Positions 59,950 to 64,000 of a DNA stretch of 64,000 bases are shown one piece after another. This DNA comes from Gnetum montanum (lineage: Eukaryota > Streptophyta > Gnetopsida > Gnetales > Gnetaceae). Below the pieces are notes generated by a model. The model worked only from the letters and a program-made list of their open reading frames with translations. It made no database searches and was not told the origin of the DNA. Within the stretch, counting starts at the first letter, position 1; each line of letters opens with the position of its first letter. A program made the translations under genes and the position numbers. The stretch lies in the NCBI GenBank assembly GCA_015680685.1, contig MNCI01006004.1:45971-109970 (forward strand). Reading direction: 5' to 3'.

Positions 59950-60960
59950 TGAAGAGCTAGATCTTTGTTTATTTGTAATCATCTTCGATTGTTATTCCCA
60001 TGTTGTCTTTGATCTTCCTTTTGATCACTTTCCTAAAACAATGATGTAGCAACAACTCATTGTATGATATTCTAAGCCACCATTCCTGTAGCTTATTTAA
60101 AATAGAAGTCACTCCAAGTCTTCCTTTGATGTTTGCATTATGTATTTTACTCTTCTAGTAACATTCAACATCCATAGAAGCATTCACATCTCTAACACAT
60201 TGATTTTTTGTTTATGCCTCTTTTGTACTGTCCAACATTAAGTACCATATAAGGTAGGAGCTCTTATTATTATCCTATAAAATCTTCCCTTTAATTTTAT
60301 TAGTATTCTTTTATCACATAGAACACCACTAGCATATCTTCATTTTAACCATCCCGTCTCAATTCTATTTCTTACATCTTTATTAATTTCACCATCTAAT
60401 AGTTGAGTTATTTGAAGTGAGGGATTTTTTGACCTATATTACTTTTATTTCACAACTATTTATGCTATTATTAAAATTGCATTCCATATATTCTTTCTTA
60501 TTTTAACTAATTTTTAAGCCTATTAATTCTAGAGCATGTCTCCAATTCTTCATTTTAGAATCAATATAATCTTGAGCTATATCCACTAAAACAATATCAT
60601 TTGCAAATAGTATATACCAAGGAATTTCATCTTGTATTTCCTTTGTTAATTCATCCATAATAATGGTAAATAAATATAAGCTAAGTGTAAACCCTTGATA
60701 TAGAACTACTATGATTAGAAAATCAGATGTTATTCCATAAGTTGTTCTAATTTAAGAGTAGCTCCTTTACACATGTCTTGAATTACTTCAATCTTTAAAT
60801 AGCTTATTATCTATGTTGAGTCTTCTCAAATATTTTCTTGAGCATGAAATACACAATCTACCAATCTTTAATGGCAAGAAAATTGCTTACCATGTAAACA
60901 TGTCTCTCTTTCTTCCATTATACTTATGTCATACACTCAAGATTGGTTTTAGCTTATGAC
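59950..60960 (-). mobile_element. RTE-type LINE remnant, second copy
   Basis: From 60960 down: GFTLSLYLFTIIMDELTKE (near 60690), IQDEIPWYILFANDIVLVD (60597-60650; FADD changed to FAND), then DVRNRIETGWLK, ASGVLCDKR, LIKLKGKIL (near 60290) and the C-terminal DVNASMDVE and GRLGVTSILNKLQEWWLR blocks. Same family as the LINE in ABCB intron 8. Frameshifts and stops throughout. Confidence 0.7.
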
Positions 60961-62643
60961 ACATTTAATCACTTTTAATTTCTTCAAGCTTAAAATATGT
61001 GTTTAAAGTTTTGAGCCAAGAAAGAAATGATTTAGTACCTTACATTCAATGATGATCTTCACTTCAACACGAGGCAATCTAGAGACATGAGTGAATGCTC
61101 TAGCAAGAATAATCTCACATCATTCACTTCAGTTTTCTTAAAGCTTTGAAGTAGGTTCCTTTTACCCCTTCCTTAGGAATTTGAACCCATTAGAATTGTC
61201 TTAACATTTGGAGCATGAGGGGTCTCATATTCTTCTTCATTCTCATTCATAAAAGGGATATCATTTTCAAGATTTGAAATGAAAGAATATCTTGCTAAAG
61301 ATGCCCTTGAGTTGTTATCTTGTCTAGATGCCTTTGGTAATGGAGGTTGCTCTTTGTTCTCTTCTAGCTTCTCATGTTTGTCTATAATGTACTTAAATGT
61401 GGTTTGCCAAATCTTTTACTATTTTCTTCTTTAGTGCCATAATAAAAAAAGACCTAAAAGATAAAATTCATAAATATCCACAAAGAATTTTAAAGAATTA
61501 AAAGTACCCACAAAAGAATTTGAAGTACCCAACAACAATCAATCAAGGATTAATCAAGTTCTAATTGAAATATATCTAAGGCAATCAAACCTTAACTATT
61601 TTAAGCTAATGGGTATTACAAACTATAATAATTTTCAATAGCCAATACAATAGATCAACTAAAGGATAAAAAGGAGTTCTTACAATCCTTACTAAGTAAG
61701 GAAATGATACACATATGAAACTGCAAATTAAAAGATGAAGTAGAAGAGTGATATCTTATGTTATAATAATCAGAATTGTTAACTTGATTTGAATTTTCAT
61801 TTAACCATACAATTTGATACTAAGATGATTAGGAGCTTCCTAGCATTCCAAAATCCAAGCTTACTGAGGATAATGATAGACTTAATCAATGCTCATAATG
61901 GACCAAAGAAAAAAAAAGAAACTTCACTCTTACTTAAGGAATGAAGTGTAAACAAATTAGGAAGCATATAAATGCCCAAGAATAAATAAGAAAACCAATT
62001 AAACCCTCAACCACTCACTAAGAAAGAGAAGAGAAAAACAAAATAATGATCCTCTTACTCAATCATTCTTAATACTCAAGCAAAGCTTACAATAAGGACT
62101 AAAGCTTCACAAGCTCATAAACTCACTTCTCCCATGTTATTGACATCGTAATTGAGACTCTTCTTATTCTTTTATAAGCCACATGTAATGGTTGAATATT
62201 CCATATGATGATCAATATTTAAAAATTATTATTTTAATTAATTATGAATGGGCTACAACTCACATCCACTCACAACTAGCTTGGACTATGACTAGTTATA
62301 ACTCATAGTTCTTTGTGGTTATGACTTGATTACTATATGGTTGTGACTTGCATGAACTTGTAGAACACCTAGGATTTAATCCACTACAACTCACAATGGT
62401 CTACATTATGAAGACTTAATTAGAAACAATTTTTTTTCTATTTGAATCAACTACGAACAACTATAGTTCATAATCAACTCGTAGTCAAAATTGCAGCTAG
62501 CTGTGACTCATAGTAGCTCATAGTTACCAAAAAACTCATAAAAAACCTCCAAAAAGACCCTCTAAAGAGTTTGAATGATTAACATACATCCCCTAAGTTA
62601 TCTAAAAAATGCTAAGAAAAATGGGATGATGTCCTTATCAACA
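60961..62643. other. No gene recognised
   Basis: The 61000-61440 stretch has some codon-like structure on the minus strand but no family I know. 62220-62540 is rich in the words ACTCATA and GTGACT, a locally repetitive patch. Confidence 0.4.
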
Positions 62644-62950
62644 TTTCCAATGTAGAATCCTCATGTGCTGATGTTCCATATAGCACCTAATACTTATTTA
62701 CTTAAAACTTCAAAAAGGTTAGTACACATATGATTTATAAAATAATAATAATCATTCTTAGAAGAACATATAAAAACATCATCATATGACATTATAATTC
62801 CTCAATATTAACTAAAGAATTGGCTTAAGAAAGATACACCCCAAAAGCTTAGGGTGTAAAATACAAAACATAGGCTAGTCAAAACACATAAAAGGTTCAA
62901 GTCACAAGACATGCCATCAAGTAAATGAGTTTCTAAAACTAGGTTTTACA
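62644..62950. repeat. Dispersed repeat, copy B
   Basis: Collinear with 3569-4048 but without the 151-bp SINE: here TTACTTAAAACTT-AAAAAGGTTAGTACAC runs on unbroken. Ends GGTTTTACA. Confidence 0.5.
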
Positions 62951-63499
62951 ACTAGTCTTTCAATAGTAAAAATTCAAAGTACAAGACTAGAGGAGTATTT
63001 CAGAGAGGAGAAACTCTAAATCAACAAAAAGAAACAGCCTAACAGTTTTGATTTTTTTCATTCTTATAACTAATTCTAAAAAAAGATCCCCTTTGGTGTA
63101 GGAAATCGAACATTCCATGAAAAGATCTAACATTAGATAGAGGGGGAGGAGGCCCCTACCTTGTCAATAGAATCAACATTATCAAAAGAAATTGTATCCA
63201 AACCTTGACCAATAGCTACAAATAAATTATTACTATTTAAAATATCTTGAACATGTTATCCATTTTGAATATTTGGCATGTAATTGCCAATAGATAGAGT
63301 TCCTTGATTTTTTTTTATTATGAGGCACCATTTGAAAACTATCTAAATTAGCAACAGGTTTCTATGAGATCTTAGGAAGAAATGTTTATTTCTCTTTAGT
63401 CATTAAAGAATTCTTTGAAACTAATTTGACTCAAATTTCTTCAAAGGTATATTTTGTTAAATACTAGTAAAAGAAAAGGATGGATGAATTGTTGAAACA
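62951..63499. other. No gene recognised
   Basis: AT-rich; possibly the downstream part of the element at 63500-64000, too decayed to call. Confidence 0.35.
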
Positions 63500-64000
63500 T
63501 TAGTAGAAGAAATTGTCATACGATTTACAACATCTATAGAAAAACCTTAGCAAGATCAATAACATATGTAGAAGAAACCTTATTAATATTTGTAGTAGCT
63601 TAGTACTCATGTGCTTGCATAGTCTTTTTTCATAGCATAAAAGGATGTGAATTAAACATATGACCCTCTTGATAACAATAGTAACAAGATTTTTGAAGGT
63701 TGTAATAAAAAGCCTTCTACACATAATCAATTCCACCAACACATAGAAGAATTTCGTGCTTAAAGGAATCAAGATCCACCTCAATCATATATTGAATTAT
63801 ACAAAAAACACTAGGTATAGCTAGGATTTCAAAATGCTTAATTGGCCTAATTCGAGAGATAATATCCCTTTCAACTTTTTCAAAAATCAATAGAAGATTT
63901 GGTAATTCAACAAAACAAAGAACCTTTCAAAATTTATGCAATGTTGGATTTAAAAAGGCATTCGACTTTTAAATAATTAATAAATCATGATGATGATTGA
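63500..64000 (-). pseudogene. DUF4283/zinc-knuckle protein fragment (retroelement ORF)
   Basis: On the minus strand, IRPIKHFEILAIPSVFC, YMIEVDLDSFKHEILLCVGG and KSCYYCYQEGHMFNSHP follow the pattern of plant DUF4283 proteins of L1-type LINE ORF1 or related elements, with a CCHC knuckle whose last Cys is His. Truncated by the window end. Confidence 0.4.

Overview
The window is nuclear DNA of a seed plant. It holds one apparently intact, spliced protein gene in a large expanse of old, nested and broken retrotransposons. The plant call rests on the gene, an ABCB6/ABCB20-type ABC transporter; on a retrotransposon primer-binding site matching plant tRNA-Asp; and on Tat-like and Athila-like Ty3/gypsy remnants. 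Low gene density, a 5-kb intron and very decayed, AT-rich repeats fit a gymnosperm best, but that is inference.

Layout. 1-5316: intergenic repeats, with the 3' end of an LTR (1-320), a dispersed repeat (3569-4048) and two copies of one tRNA-derived SINE family (3654-3804 and 4156-4307), each with its own target-site duplication. 5317-8220: LTR, tRNA-Asp-type primer-binding site and broken gag of a truncated Ty3/gypsy element. 8221-10784: 5' flank of the gene, with microsatellites. 10785-22386: the ABCB gene on the + strand, 11 coding exons that join in frame to 1415 residues; intron 8 (5063 bp) holds an antisense RTE-type LINE, itself interrupted by a TIR-bounded insertion. 22387-27826: 3' flank, short tandem repeats, and a Copia LTR end whose primer-binding site was split by another SINE.

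27827-57386 is read as one very old Tat-like Ty3/gypsy element: LTRs of about 1.3 kb, then gag, protease, G-patch-like, RT and integrase remnants on the + strand. It was opened between protease and RT by later insertions: a solo LTR with perfect target-site duplication (33414-34200), an unidentified minus-strand ORF-bearing segment (34206-38017 and 51066-52600), and a 13-kb Athila-like element on the minus strand (38018-51065) with both LTRs, near-matching TSDs, gag, protease, RT/RNase H, integrase and an extra 3' ORF. 57390-58946 is the 3' end of a related + strand element. 58947-64000 holds a minus-strand gag fragment, a second RTE LINE, a second copy of the 3.6-kb repeat, and the edge of a DUF4283-like ORF.

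Only the ABCB gene looks functional. All transposon coding regions carry stops, frameshifts or lost catalytic residues. I found no operon-like cluster, CRISPR array, tRNA or rRNA gene, and no new multi-gene system. The most interesting material is the SINE family with a paralogous empty site, the fast-changing palindromic U3 regions of the LTR family, and the extra 3' ORF with a possible internal U3-like promoter.
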